Assembly (NCBI RefSeq): GCF_011064595.1
Contig: NZ_JAALJI010000019.1
Location: 62,001 to 126,000 of the forward strand
Length of the DNA: 64,000 bases
Direction: 5' to 3'
DNA from: Paludisphaera soli
Lineage (GTDB): Bacteria; Planctomycetota; Planctomycetia; Isosphaerales; Isosphaeraceae
Positions 1 through 7,522 of this stretch are shown here, in pieces. The notes under the pieces were generated by a model. That model had not been told where the DNA came from. It made no database searches and was given only the letters and a program-made list of their open reading frames with translations. Numbering within the stretch: position 1 is the first letter of the stretch; each line of letters begins with the position of its first letter. The translations under genes and the position numbers were made by a program.

Positions 1-403
1 GGAACGCCTTCTGCTCGTAGCCGGGCTCCAGGCCGGCCCGCTCGGGGAGCAGCCAGATCTGGTACAGGTGCACCGGCTCGTCGGACGCGTTCATCTCGCT
101 GTGGCGGACTCCCCTCCCGGCGGTCATGCGTTGGAGTTCCCCGGCGCGGAGGACCGAGGCGTGGCCCATGCTGTCGCGGTGGCCGAGGGCCCCGGACAGG
201 ACGTAGGTGACGATCTCCATGTCGCGGTGGCCGTGCTCGCCGAACCCGCCGCCGGCCTGGACCACGTCCTCGTTCATCACGCGGAGCGTCCGGAAGCCCA
301 TGTGCTCGGGGTCGTGGTAGGTGTTGAACGAGAACGTGTACGCCGTCTGGAGCCAGCCGTAGTCGGCGGAGCCGCGGTCGGATGCTTTGCGAATCGTGAT
401 CAT
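1..403 (-). CDS. Pirin family protein, 3' end cut by window edge
   Basis: The minus-strand reading starts MITIRKASDRG at the ATG complementary to 401-403 and is still open at base 1, so only the first 134 residues are present. The sequence FNTYHDPEHMGF followed by GEHGHRDMEIVTYVL and GALGHRDSMGH is the N-terminal cupin of pirins (the YhaK/YhhW group, some with quercetin 2,3-dioxygenase activity). The His/Glu metal ligands of the first cupin (H-x-H...E) are visible. The cupin would bind Fe(II) in the cytoplasm. The gene lies 64 bases downstream of the marR gene on the same strand, so it is probably the second gene of a MarR-controlled unit, perhaps answering to phenolic or oxidative stress; that role is inferred. 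Family call is firm, substrate unknown. Confidence 0.9.
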   Translation of the reverse strand, partial: MITIRKASDRGSADYGWLQTAYTFSFNTYHDPEHMGFRTLRVMNEDVVQAGGGFGEHGHRDMEIVTYVLSGALGHRDSMGHASVLRAGELQRMTAGRGVRHSEMNASDEPVHLYQIWLLPERAGLEPGYEQKAF

Positions 404-467
404 GACTGCAAATCCTTACATAAATGCCGTGCACGAAGGAACGACGGTCGAAGCGGACGCTCCGCCG

Positions 468-944
468 CTACGGCCCTTCGAGCGGCTCCCGGACCCTATC
501 CAGCAGGCGGTCGAGCGCGTCCAGCTCGGCCGGCGAGAGGACCGAGCAGACGCGGCCCTGCAGCTCGCGGAGCGGGCCGTCCAGCCCCGCCAGGATCGCC
601 TCGGCCTTCGGCGTGATGACGACGAAGACCACCCGACGGTCCTCCTCGCAACGCCGACGCTCGACCAGTTCCAGCTTCTCCAGGCGGTCGACCAGGCCGG
701 TGATGCCGGGGGTCTCGGTGAGCATCCGGCCGGCGATCTCGGTGATCGGCGTCGGCCCGCCGAGCCCCCGGAGGATCCGCAGCACGTTATACTGGGCGTG
801 CGTCAGGCCGTGCTCGCGGAGCAGCCGGCCCGCGTGCGACTGCACCCGGTCCGCCGTCCGCACGAGGTTCAGCATCGCCGCCTCCTCCTTCGTGCCGAAC
901 GGCTCCCGCTTGCCGATCCGCCGCCCCAGGTCGCTGCCGGTCAT
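468..944 (-). CDS. MarR family transcriptional regulator
   Basis: A 158-residue winged-helix regulator. Helices typical of MarR come first (LVRTADRVQSHAGRLL), then the DNA-binding part (HGLTHAQYNVLRILRGLGG, TPITEIAGRM, TPGITGLVDRLEKLELVERR) and the wing (EEDRRVVFVVIT). A longer reading from a GTG at 977 is possible, but the ATG at 944 is preceded by GGGAGGT at ideal spacing, gives a normal MarR length, and lies well downstream of the promoter at 986-1014. It is followed 64 bases on by the pirin gene, its most likely target together with itself. Three 15-bp direct repeats overlap its promoter and may be its operator. MarR proteins usually repress and are released by small phenolic ligands or oxidation; the ligand here is unknown. 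Confidence 0.92.
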   Translation of the reverse strand: MTGSDLGRRIGKREPFGTKEEAAMLNLVRTADRVQSHAGRLLREHGLTHAQYNVLRILRGLGGPTPITEIAGRMLTETPGITGLVDRLEKLELVERRRCEEDRRVVFVVITPKAEAILAGLDGPLRELQGRVCSVLSPAELDALDRLLDRVREPLEGP

Positions 945-969
945 CGCCCACCTCCCGTCGCTCGGCCTC

Positions 970-1014
970 TGTCTCACACGTCATTAGTTTACGCGTCAAT
1001 TAATATCGCGTCAA
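970..1014 (-). promoter_or_regulatory. marR promoter inside three 15-bp direct repeats
   Basis: On the minus strand there is a sigma70-type promoter: TTGACG (1014-1009), a 17-base spacer, then TAAACT (991-986). The same stretch consists of three adjacent 15-bp units, TTGACGCGATATTAA (1014-1000), TTGACGCGTAAACTA (999-985) and ATGACGTGTGAGACA (984-970), each opening with a TGACG core. Repeats one turn and a half apart over the -35, -10 and start region are well placed to be an autoregulatory operator of the MarR protein. The promoter call rests on the hexamers and spacing; the operator role is inference. Confidence 0.7.
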
Positions 1015-1097
1015 GTACCGTCGGTGGATTCCGCTGGACGGCGCGGCCGCGTGCATGGTGTGATCACCGGTCGGATGTGACGGCGAGGGGGGCGATC

Positions 1098-1673
1098 ATG
1101 GCGACGGACGACGCGAAAACGGCCCGGCTCCCCTGCCCCTGGTGCGGCCTGGAGTCGTCGGGGGCGGATACGCGCCGGCCGGGACGCTGCCCGCACTGCG
1201 GGGCTCCGCTGACGACCGCCCGCGCGCCCGAGCCCTACGTACTGGCGGAGCCGATCCCGCCGGCTCCTCCGCCTCCGGTCCCGCCCCCGGCCCCTTCGCG
1301 ACGCACGGTCCGTGTCGCCTGGCGGGACTTCTTCCACGAGACGGCGCGCCGCGGGAGCCTCCTGGAGGGCGAGATCGTCGCCCTGGTCCTGCTCAGCGTG
1401 GCCGACCTCATGACCACGTACCACCTGCTGCGGGCGCACCCGAAGTTCTACGAGTCGAACCCGATCGCCCAGTTCGTCTTCGCCCGCTGGGACATCGCCG
1501 GGATGGCCGTCTTCAAGTTCTCGGTCGTCGCCTTCGTGGTCGTCGTCGGCGAGGTCGTCGAGCGCCGCCGCCCGGGCCTCGGCCGCTTCGTCATCCTCGT
1601 GGGCTGCCTGGCCTCGGCCCTCGTCGTCTTCCAGGGAATGCGGCTGGCCTTCGGCCACCTCGGCGGGGAGTGA
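1098..1673 (+). CDS. Zinc-ribbon and DUF5658 membrane protein
   Basis: A 191-residue protein starting at the ATG after GAGGGGGG. Residues about 12-40 form a zinc ribbon (CPWC ... CPHC), followed by a proline-rich linker near 55-70. The C-terminal half has three hydrophobic segments: IVALVLLSVADLMTTYHLL, then a loop YESNPIAQFVFARW, then AGMAVFKFSVVAFVVVVGEVV and FVILVGCLASALVVFQGM. The DLMTTYHLL...ESNPIA pattern is that of DUF5658, a small bacterial membrane domain of unknown function. The ribbon should face the cytoplasm, so this could be a membrane protein that binds a partner through the zinc ribbon. It is divergent from marR, and its own promoter probably lies in 1015-1097. Function unknown; fold assignments are fairly sure. 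Confidence 0.8.
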   Translation: MATDDAKTARLPCPWCGLESSGADTRRPGRCPHCGAPLTTARAPEPYVLAEPIPPAPPPPVPPPAPSRRTVRVAWRDFFHETARRGSLLEGEIVALVLLSVADLMTTYHLLRAHPKFYESNPIAQFVFARWDIAGMAVFKFSVVAFVVVVGEVVERRRPGLGRFVILVGCLASALVVFQGMRLAFGHLGGE

Positions 1674-1713
1674 TGGCGTGGCCTCCGACCGAGCGATGGG
1701 AGGGTTGGTTCTG

Positions 1714-2151
1714 ATGGACGAGGCTTCGAGTCAGGCTCTTGAGGAATCGATACGCTTCTACGCCGATCTGCATCAAGAGGTGGAGTCGCCGCCGTGCGGG
1801 GGCATGCTGCGCGGTCTCGGCCCTCGTGGCGTCCGGGTGGTCGCCGAACTCATGCGGGATTCGATCCACGAGGGTGATGCGTCGGTCGCCGGTTATTGCG
1901 TCGACCTCCTCGCCCATTCCGACCTCCCTGGCAGCGTCGAAGCCCTGACCGATATGCTGGCCGCCGCGATCGGCGTCGCACCTTTGCCGGATGAAATCCT
2001 CGAGGAGTTGTTCGACGACGCGGTCCAATACGATCGCTTCCTGGGCGATCCCCGCTTCCTGTCGACGGCTCGGGCGTTGATAGGACGTTGGAACAACAGT
2101 CAATTCGATCAGTTCCTCGCCGTCGCAGAGAGGCGTCTCCATGTGAATTGA
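1714..2151 (+). CDS. Small helical protein, possibly HEAT-like
   Basis: I do not recognise this 145-residue protein. It is soluble, acidic and predicted mostly helical, with a pattern (VVAELMRDSIHEGDASVAGYCVDLLAHSD) like two or three HEAT-type helical pairs. A GTG at 1678 would lengthen it by 12 residues and almost touch the previous stop. The ATG at 1714 is preferred because GGGAGGG stands about nine bases upstream. It may be translated with the DUF5658 gene, since only 40 bases separate them. No catalytic motif is visible. HEAT-like small proteins occur twice more in the window (5103-5759, 47145-47750), and this may be a member of the same loose group. Confidence 0.6.
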   Translation: MDEASSQALEESIRFYADLHQEVESPPCGGMLRGLGPRGVRVVAELMRDSIHEGDASVAGYCVDLLAHSDLPGSVEALTDMLAAAIGVAPLPDEILEELFDDAVQYDRFLGDPRFLSTARALIGRWNNSQFDQFLAVAERRLHVN

Positions 2152-2202
2152 TGAGGCGACGCCGAGCGCTGGCTGTGATTCGTGATTTACGACGTACGAT
2201 CG

Positions 2203-2886
2203 TTACCAATGACCATCCCCGTCGCGACGGACGCGGGCGAGCGGTAGGTCCTTGCGATGGACGAAGCCCGCCTTCTCGTAGGCGGACCGCGCGGCGTGGT
2301 TTTCGGCGTCGACGTGTAGGAAAGGCGTGAGGTCCTCGCCGAGGATCGCGGCGACGAGCCGGGAGACGAGCCGCCCGGCGTGGCCGCGGCCGCGATGCTC
2401 CGGCCGGGTGGCGACGCCGCTGATCTCGCGATGGCCGTCCAGGGCCATCCGCTGCCCGGCCATCGCGATGAGCCGCCCCCCCTCGCAGACGCCCAGGTAC
2501 AGGCCCATGGCGATCGTCCGGGGCCGGAAGTAGCCGGGGTAGATCTCGGCCATCAGGTCCAGCATGGCGGGGACGTCGGCCGGGCCCAGGATCGCGACGC
2601 GCCCGTCGACCTCCGTCGCGACGGCCGGCCCGTCGAACACCATCTGCGACACCAGCGCCCGGCGTTCGACGATCCAGCCGGGGAGCGCCGGCGGGATGAC
2701 GCCGACGAGGGTCAGCGTCTCGGCGGGTTCCGCCAGCGTGCGCAAAGCGGCGGCGGCCTCGGGCCCTTCGTCGGCCACGGCGAGGAACGGCGCCATGTCG
2801 GCGGGGTATCGGCGCGCGCGGTCGTCGCCCCGGGCGAGGTGGGCGTGCCGCGTCGCGAGCGCGCTCCAGATGACGTTGTCGAGCAT
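2203..2886 (-). CDS. GNAT family N-acetyltransferase
   Basis: 227 residues. The catalytic GNAT domain sits in the C-terminal half: ISGVATRPEHRGRGHAG is motif A, where R/Q-x-x-G-x-G/A binds the acetyl-CoA pyrophosphate, and LHVDAENHAARSAYEKAGF is the closing beta-alpha unit. The N-terminal 100 residues form a separate lobe without motifs I recognise, as in FR47-type acetyltransferases. It is the last gene of a run of three on this strand (MFS exporter, GNAT, GNAT) with gaps of 17-20 bases, so it is likely co-transcribed with them. The acceptor amine is unknown. An acetyltransferase next to an exporter suggests detoxification of a small amine or antibiotic, but that is inference. Confidence 0.85.
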   Translation of the reverse strand: MLDNVIWSALATRHAHLARGDDRARRYPADMAPFLAVADEGPEAAAALRTLAEPAETLTLVGVIPPALPGWIVERRALVSQMVFDGPAVATEVDGRVAILGPADVPAMLDLMAEIYPGYFRPRTIAMGLYLGVCEGGRLIAMAGQRMALDGHREISGVATRPEHRGRGHAGRLVSRLVAAILGEDLTPFLHVDAENHAARSAYEKAGFVHRKDLPLARVRRDGDGHW

Positions 2887-2903
2887 GGGCCCGGCCCCCG
2901 AGG

Positions 2904-3746
2904 TCAGCCCGTTTCGAACGCGGTGAGCCCGTAGATCCGGTCGAGCGGCAGGCCCGGGTCGCCGCGCAGGTACATGCGGTCGCAGGCGAAGCCGGGGGTC
3001 AGGCCGTGGCGATGCGCGAGCGCCAGGGCCTCGCGGTTCGGCTCGGGGACGTCCAGGTAGATCGGTTCGTTCAGGCCGTGGTTGGCGAGGGCCGCGAAGA
3101 GGGCCTCGGCGACGCGGCCGTCCTCGGCGAACAGCGGGCCGATCTTGCGGCCGGTCGCGGCGGGACGCAGCACGCCGAAGCCGCCGATCGAGCCCCCTTC
3201 GACGAACGCCAGGGCGACCGCGCCGGGCTGAGCGATCCAGCTCGCCAGGAAGCCCGCCCGATGCGCGGGGAAGTGGCGGGCGTCGTAATCCGCGAGGGCC
3301 TCGAAGGGGACCTGCCGGGCGTCCACGATCGCCGCGTGGGGCTCGGTCGTCCTCCGGGGCGTGAAGGCGTATCGGGTGCTCCGGTGGGCCGTGCGGTAGC
3401 CGAGGCGGGCGTACTTCTCGACCATCGCGGGCACGCCGTCGATCCCCGCGTTGCGGTCGCCGACGTGCCGCAGCCGGGCCTGCGTGATCGCGTAGCCGTA
3501 GCCCCGGCCCCGGAACTCGGGCTCGACGATGTAGAGGCCGCAGAAGGCGAAGGCGTCGTCATAGGCCACCGCCGAGGCGCGGCCCACGACTCGGCCGTCC
3601 AGGACCCCCATGAAGAACCCGGACGGGTCGATCGCCCAGAAGCACTCGGCGTCGTTCCGGCCGGGGTTCCAGCCCTCTCGCGCGGCGGCTTCGAGGGCCA
3701 GGTCCAGCTCGCGACGGGTCATCGGCTCCACTCGGAACGTACTCAT
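2904..3746 (-). CDS. GNAT acetyltransferase with second C-terminal lobe
   Basis: 280 residues. The first half is a GNAT domain: FCGLYIVEPEFRGRGYGYA holds the acetyl-CoA-binding R-G-x-G-Y-G loop. The second half (about 150-280: GFGVLRPAATGRKIGPLFAE..., EPIYLDVPEPNREALALAHRHGL) matches the C-terminal GNAT-like lobe of YitH/HolE-type acetyltransferases, giving a two-lobed enzyme. The start ATG has GGGGAGAG upstream. It lies 20 bases after the Fsr-like exporter and 17 bases before the next GNAT gene, which strongly suggests an operon. Substrate unknown. Two different acetyltransferases in one operon with an efflux pump is a reasonable resistance or self-protection arrangement. Confidence 0.85.
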   Translation of the reverse strand: MSTFRVEPMTRRELDLALEAAAREGWNPGRNDAECFWAIDPSGFFMGVLDGRVVGRASAVAYDDAFAFCGLYIVEPEFRGRGYGYAITQARLRHVGDRNAGIDGVPAMVEKYARLGYRTAHRSTRYAFTPRRTTEPHAAIVDARQVPFEALADYDARHFPAHRAGFLASWIAQPGAVALAFVEGGSIGGFGVLRPAATGRKIGPLFAEDGRVAEALFAALANHGLNEPIYLDVPEPNREALALAHRHGLTPGFACDRMYLRGDPGLPLDRIYGLTAFETG

Positions 3747-3766
3747 CGACTTCTCTCCCCGGAGGC

Positions 3767-4987
3767 TCAGGCCGGCCTCGCCTTCAGGTCCGGCAGGAAG
3801 GCGGTCAGCACGCCGATCAGCGGGAGGAACGAGCAGACGTGGTAGACGTACTCGATGCTCGTCCGGTCGGCCAGCACCCCGAGCACGGCGGCGCCCAGGC
3901 CCCCCATGCCGAACGCGAAGCCGAAGAAGAGGCCCGCCACCAACCCTACCCGGCTCGGGAGGAGTTCCTGCGCATAGACGATGATGGCCGAGAACGCCGA
4001 GGCCAGCACCACACCGATCGGGACAGTCAGGACGACCGTCCAGAAGAGGTTCGCATAGGGCAGGATCAGCGTGAACGGCACCACGCCCAGGATCGACGCC
4101 CAGATCACCGCCTTGAACCCGATCCGGTCGCCGATCGGCCCGCCCGCCAGCGTCCCGGCCGCCACCGCCCCCAGGAACACGAACAGGTAGAGCTGCGACG
4201 CCTGCACCGAGACGCCGAACTTCTCCATCAGGTAGAAGGTGTAATAGCTCCCCAGGCTCGCCATGTAGAAATACTTGGAGAAGACCAGGACCAGCAGGAT
4301 CGCGATGGCCGAGGTCACGCGCGCCCGCGATAGCGTCGAGTGCCCGAAGGCGTGGGCGGGCTTACGGGCGGCCCGGCCGTCGGCCAGCCTGCGGCCGTAC
4401 CAGCGGCCCACCGCGTAGAGGATGGCGATGGCCGTCAACGCGGCGGCCGAGCACCAGGCGATGCTCCCCTGCCCGAACGGCATCACGATGTACGCGGCCA
4501 GAAGCGGCCCGAGCGCCGTCCCCGCGTTCCCGCCGACCTGGAAGAACGACTGCGCGAAGCCGTGCCGCCCCCCGGACGCCAGCCTCGCCACGCGCGAGGC
4601 CTCCGGGTGGAAGACCGAAGACCCCACCCCCACCAGCCCGGAGGCCAGCAGGATCGCCCCGAAACGGTTCGCCCCGGCGAGCATCAGCAGGCCGACGAAC
4701 GTGAAGACCATCCCGAAGGCCAGCGAGAACGGCCTCGGCCGGCGGTCGGTCGACAGCCCCACCACCGGCTGCAACAGCGACGCCGTCGCCTGGAAGGTGA
4801 ACGTGATGAGCCCCACCTGCGTGAACGTCAGCGCGTACTTGTCCTTCAGCAGCGGATAGACCGCCGGCATCAGCGACTGCATCGCGTCGTTGAGCATGTG
4901 CGAGACGCTGAGCGCGACCAGCACCGCCGCCGTCGTCCCCTCGGCCAACCGTCTCCCGTCCACCCCGACCGTTTCGGCGCTCGCCAA
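3767..4987 (-). CDS. fsr: Fsr-type MFS exporter (fosmidomycin-resistance family)
   Basis: A twelve-helix major facilitator. The stretches LTFTQVGLITFTFQATASLL, STDRRPRPFSLAFGM, GSSVFHPEASRVARLASGG and SFFQVGGNAGTALGPLLAA closely follow Escherichia coli Fsr, the fosmidomycin efflux pump. The open frame extends upstream to 5188, but no ATG falls before the conserved part. The TTG at 4987 follows GGAGGAGGGG at good spacing and gives 406 residues, the length of E. coli Fsr, so I take it as the start. It leads two GNAT genes with only 20 bases between, and a HEAT-repeat gene lies 115 bases upstream on the same strand. Family membership is firm; the real substrate may differ from fosmidomycin. Confidence 0.88.
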   Translation of the reverse strand: MASAETVGVDGRRLAEGTTAAVLVALSVSHMLNDAMQSLMPAVYPLLKDKYALTFTQVGLITFTFQATASLLQPVVGLSTDRRPRPFSLAFGMVFTFVGLLMLAGANRFGAILLASGLVGVGSSVFHPEASRVARLASGGRHGFAQSFFQVGGNAGTALGPLLAAYIVMPFGQGSIAWCSAAALTAIAILYAVGRWYGRRLADGRAARKPAHAFGHSTLSRARVTSAIAILLVLVFSKYFYMASLGSYYTFYLMEKFGVSVQASQLYLFVFLGAVAAGTLAGGPIGDRIGFKAVIWASILGVVPFTLILPYANLFWTVVLTVPIGVVLASAFSAIIVYAQELLPSRVGLVAGLFFGFAFGMGGLGAAVLGVLADRTSIEYVYHVCSFLPLIGVLTAFLPDLKARPA

Positions 4988-5102
4988 AGTCCCCTCCTCC
5001 GCCAACGACCCCCGCGCGGAACGGACGTCCGATCCGATCCCCGATTGTACGATCCCGAGCAAGACACCCAAGCCCGCCGGAGGGTTCCCGGCGGGGCCGC
5101 GA

Positions 5103-5759
5103 TCAAGGCCCGGCGTCCCCGAGCGCTCGCTCGATCGTTTCGAGGGCGAGGATCGCCGCCCGGCCGACCTCTCGCTCCGCGTCCGCAACTCGCTCGGCGT
5201 CCCACACGCATTCCCGAAGGGCCGGGATCGCCTCGCGGGCCGCCGCCCCCATCCGGCCCAGCGCCCCCGCCGCGGCGAGCCTGACGTCGGCGTCGTCGGA
5301 GCGGAGCGCCGCGACGAAGAGCGGGGCGAGCCGCTCCCCGGGGGCGGGGAGGCGCGCCTCGGCGACTTCGCCGGCGTAGGCGCTTAGCGCGAGGGGGAGG
5401 CCGTTTCCCCACAAGAGACGCAGGGTCGTCCTCTCGATGACGTCGATCCACGTCGCCAGCTTGCGGCGGTCGTCCGGCGTGATGAGGCCGTTGCGGGGGA
5501 GCATCCCGGACTCCTTCACGCCCCAGAGCCGGGCGGTCTGGCACATGTCCCATAAGGCGTGCACCAGGCTCCGATCGACGAGGGGACCGGATCCGAGGTG
5601 CTCCGCGACGGCCGCGATCGCCTCCAAGACCTCCTCGAAGTTCCGGTCGTCGAGCCCGCAGTAGGGACGCAGCGACCCGATCAGGCCGGTCGCCATTTTC
5701 GGCCCGTCTTCGGTCCCGGCGTGCATTCGGATGATAGACAGGGCATCGGTGAACGTCAT
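5103..5759 (-). CDS. HEAT-repeat-like protein of unknown function
   Basis: 218 residues, soluble. The C-terminal part carries clear HEAT/PBS-lyase-type repeats: LAPLFVAALRSDDADVRLAA, AAGALGRMGAAAREAIPALR and GRAAILALETIERALGD. The N-terminal half is helical with no motif I know. The start is the ATG behind AGAGGCGAAGG. It is upstream of, and on the same strand as, the exporter/acetyltransferase genes but 115 bases away, so linkage is uncertain. HEAT repeats usually serve as protein-binding scaffolds. I cannot name a function. Confidence 0.7.
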   Translation of the reverse strand: MTFTDALSIIRMHAGTEDGPKMATGLIGSLRPYCGLDDRNFEEVLEAIAAVAEHLGSGPLVDRSLVHALWDMCQTARLWGVKESGMLPRNGLITPDDRRKLATWIDVIERTTLRLLWGNGLPLALSAYAGEVAEARLPAPGERLAPLFVAALRSDDADVRLAAAGALGRMGAAAREAIPALRECVWDAERVADAEREVGRAAILALETIERALGDAGP

Positions 5760-6336
5760 GGCCTTCGCCTCTTGATAAATTCACCGTCGTGGACGATCCG
5801 CGTAGGCCGCGACGAGAGTCGTCGGGCCGAGCATGTAACAAACGTCCTTCCCCCTGGCGGGGCAAGGTTGCCCGCAAGGCCGGATGAGGGGGGGACGAGC
5901 CCGAAAACCCCTGGAGAATCAGCCGGGCCGGCCGTCGATGACGCCGGACGGACCCCTCACCCCGACGCCCGCCCCAAGGGCCGCGTGCCGGGGCCGCCGT
6001 GAAGAGGAATTGATATCCAAATCCCTTCCCCCCTGGCGCGGGAAGGGCCGCGCAGCGGTCGATGAGAGGGAGGACGGGCACGAAAGCCGTCGGCGATCCG
6101 GCGGGTCAACCCGGGCCGTCGGCCGTGCGGGCGGGGCTGCGAACTCCACAACTCCCCGCGCGCCTCACCCCCTCATCTGACCGCTTCGCGGTCTGTCTTC
6201 CCCCGCGAGGGGGGAAGTCCGTTGAGTCGCCGTCGCCTCTTGATGCGTCCGCCTTGATGGTCCCCCTCATCCGGCCTTCGGCCACCTTCCCCCACCGAGG
6301 GGGGGAACGGAAGAGGTCCGAATCCCGACGGCCGCT
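5760..6336. repeat. Intergenic nest of hairpin repeats
   Basis: No gene is supported here. The stretch holds four related hairpin units: 5844-5899 and 6023-6082 in one orientation (CCTTCCCCCCTGGCG...GATGAGGGGGG) and 6163-6220 and 6261-6310 in the opposite one (CCCCTCATCCGGCCTTCGGCC...). Each contains a G/C-rich stem around a short variable core. The inner pair bounds a ~200-bp element listed separately; the outer two look like solo termini of the same family. Such repeats usually gather between genes and can act as transcription or mRNA-stability signals. Confidence 0.75.
6023..6220. mobile_element. MITE-like element, copy 1 (about 200 bp)
   Basis: Two terminal inverted hairpin units (6023-6082 and 6163-6220) enclose a middle part whose reverse complement reads GCGGGGAGTTGTGGAGTTCG then CAGCCCCGCCCGCACGGCC. 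The same order, in the opposite orientation, recurs at 10111-10310. It has no coding capacity, long imperfect terminal inverted repeats and dispersed copies, all features of a MITE or REPIN-like element moved by a transposase elsewhere in the genome. No target-site duplication could be defined by eye. Confidence 0.65.
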
Positions 6337-7188
6337 TCAGGAGTTCGTCCCGCGACGTCGGCCGAGGGCCGCTGCGCCGGCGAGGCCCAGGCCCATCAGG
6401 GCCCACGAGGCGGGCTCGGGGACGGCGGCGCCGGGGGCGAAGGTGGTCAGGTTGTCGACGGCGGCGGTGAGCGGGGTGCGGGCCTCGCCGTCGGGGCCGA
6501 CGTCGGTGGACTCGAAGTTGAAGCGGAGGGTCCGGGCGTCCGAGCCCAGCGAGGTCAGGTCGACCGTCGTCCAGTCGTCGAGGGCGTACCAGTCGAGCGG
6601 GTCTGCGGCGGTGTAGTCGGCCAGGGTGACGAGGACCGAGCCGATCAGGGAGCCCGAGGCGTCCAGGCCCTCGATCGCCAGCCGGAAGAAGTCGCCGGCG
6701 CCGAAGGCCCGGGCCCAGCCGTCGCCCTGCGTGATCGCCTGGTAGGCGTAGAGGGTGTTGGTCACGTCGATCGAGTAGGCGGACTGGCCGTCGGCCAGGG
6801 CGATCTCCGCGTAGTTCGTGCGGTAGACGCTCTCGGGCGAGTAGGCGACGGCGTAGTTCGCCGAACCCCCCGCGCCGGAACCCGGGACCGCCAAGTACTG
6901 GTTCAGGAAGTCCAGGTCGGGCTGATTGCTCAGCGGCTGGGTCTGGTTCGAGAGGGCCCAGCCGTCCCAGTAGGAGCCGAAGGTGCCGTCGAAGTAATTG
7001 TTGAATGCGTTGCCGTCGATGTCGAAGCTGCCGGAGGGGCCGGCGTCGTTCACGGCGCTCTCGGGCGCGGCCAGGCCGGGGAGGCCCTCGAAGGTCGTCT
7101 TCTTATAGACGTCGGCCGCGAGGGCGGGTGCCGAGGTGAAGGCCAGCGATAGGGAGAGGGCGAGCGTCGAGGCGGCGGCGAGGCGCAT
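6337..7188 (-). CDS. DUF4465-type PEP-CTERM surface protein under B12 riboswitch
   Basis: 283 residues from the ATG at 7188, just after GGAGTC. An N-terminal signal peptide (ALSLSLAFTSAPALAA) is followed by one beta-rich domain with the DUF4465 pattern: NAFNNYFDGTFGSYWDGWALSN, then DFLNQYLAVPGSGAGGSANY, VTNTLYAYQAITQGDGWARAFG, LADYTAADPLDWYALDDWT and the closing AVDNLTTF. The C-terminus is a PEP-CTERM sorting signal: VPEPASWALMG, a hydrophobic helix, then GRRRG. The protein should be exported and processed by an exosortase at the cell surface. Its long leader carries a cobalamin riboswitch, so it is expected to be made when B12 is scarce, and may bind or capture cobamides. Domain, signal and sorting calls are firm; the ligand is inferred. 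Confidence 0.88.
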   Translation of the reverse strand: MRLAAASTLALSLSLAFTSAPALAADVYKKTTFEGLPGLAAPESAVNDAGPSGSFDIDGNAFNNYFDGTFGSYWDGWALSNQTQPLSNQPDLDFLNQYLAVPGSGAGGSANYAVAYSPESVYRTNYAEIALADGQSAYSIDVTNTLYAYQAITQGDGWARAFGAGDFFRLAIEGLDASGSLIGSVLVTLADYTAADPLDWYALDDWTTVDLTSLGSDARTLRFNFESTDVGPDGEARTPLTAAVDNLTTFAPGAAVPEPASWALMGLGLAGAAALGRRRGTNS

Positions 7189-7294
7189 GGGGAGACTCCG
7201 AGGAGAAGACGCGCGGGAGGTCGCCGCGCGGGGATGGCGGGCCGTCGTCACCGGTGGGCGGCCGGGGGCGGATCGCCCGCGTGCACGCCCGGCC

Positions 7295-7317
7295 GGATGC
7301 TCGCGGCCGAAGCATCC
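7295..7317 (-). promoter_or_regulatory. Hairpin after the cobalamin aptamer
   Basis: GGATGCT (7317-7311 on the minus strand) pairs with AGCATCC (7301-7295) around a nine-base loop, directly downstream of the riboswitch core. No U-run follows it, so it is not a classical terminator. It may be part of the expression platform or only a spacer hairpin; control is more likely at translation. Confidence 0.45.
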
Positions 7318-7329
7318 CAGGCAATGGGG

Positions 7330-7498
7330 TCTCGACGGGCAGGTCTTCTGGCTCACGGCCTGGCGACGAGCGGCCTTCCCACCTCGCGGCAGTGGCCCTG
7401 CGGCTCGCGCTTCCGGCCGTTCACAGCGGCGGCCCCGCGCCGGATTCGCACCGGCTTCCCTATTCTCCCCGCTCCGGGGCCGACCCGAGGCCGGCCCG
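7330..7498 (-). promoter_or_regulatory. Cobalamin (B12) riboswitch
   Basis: Read on the minus strand, the leader contains the hallmark B12-aptamer elements in order: AATAGGGAAGCCGGTGCGAA followed by TCCGGCGCGG, then CCGCCGCTGTGAA, the B12 box GCCACTGCCGCGAGGTGGGA ending GGC (7396-7373), and the closing GAGCCAGAAGACCTGCC. It lies about 140 bases upstream of the DUF4465 PEP-CTERM start and behind a promoter at 7523-7552. There is no other gene it could control on this strand. Adenosylcobalamin or a related cobamide should bind and switch expression off. The downstream region has no U-rich terminator, so control of ribosome access is more likely. Confidence 0.93.
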
Positions 7499-7522
7499 CC
7501 GGGGCTCCCGTCGGACGGGCCG

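Noticed and set aside
387-1097. Upstream extension of the DUF5658 frame across marR
   Set aside because: It is antisense to marR and its promoter; the ATG at 1098 has a ribosome site and the zinc ribbon follows directly.
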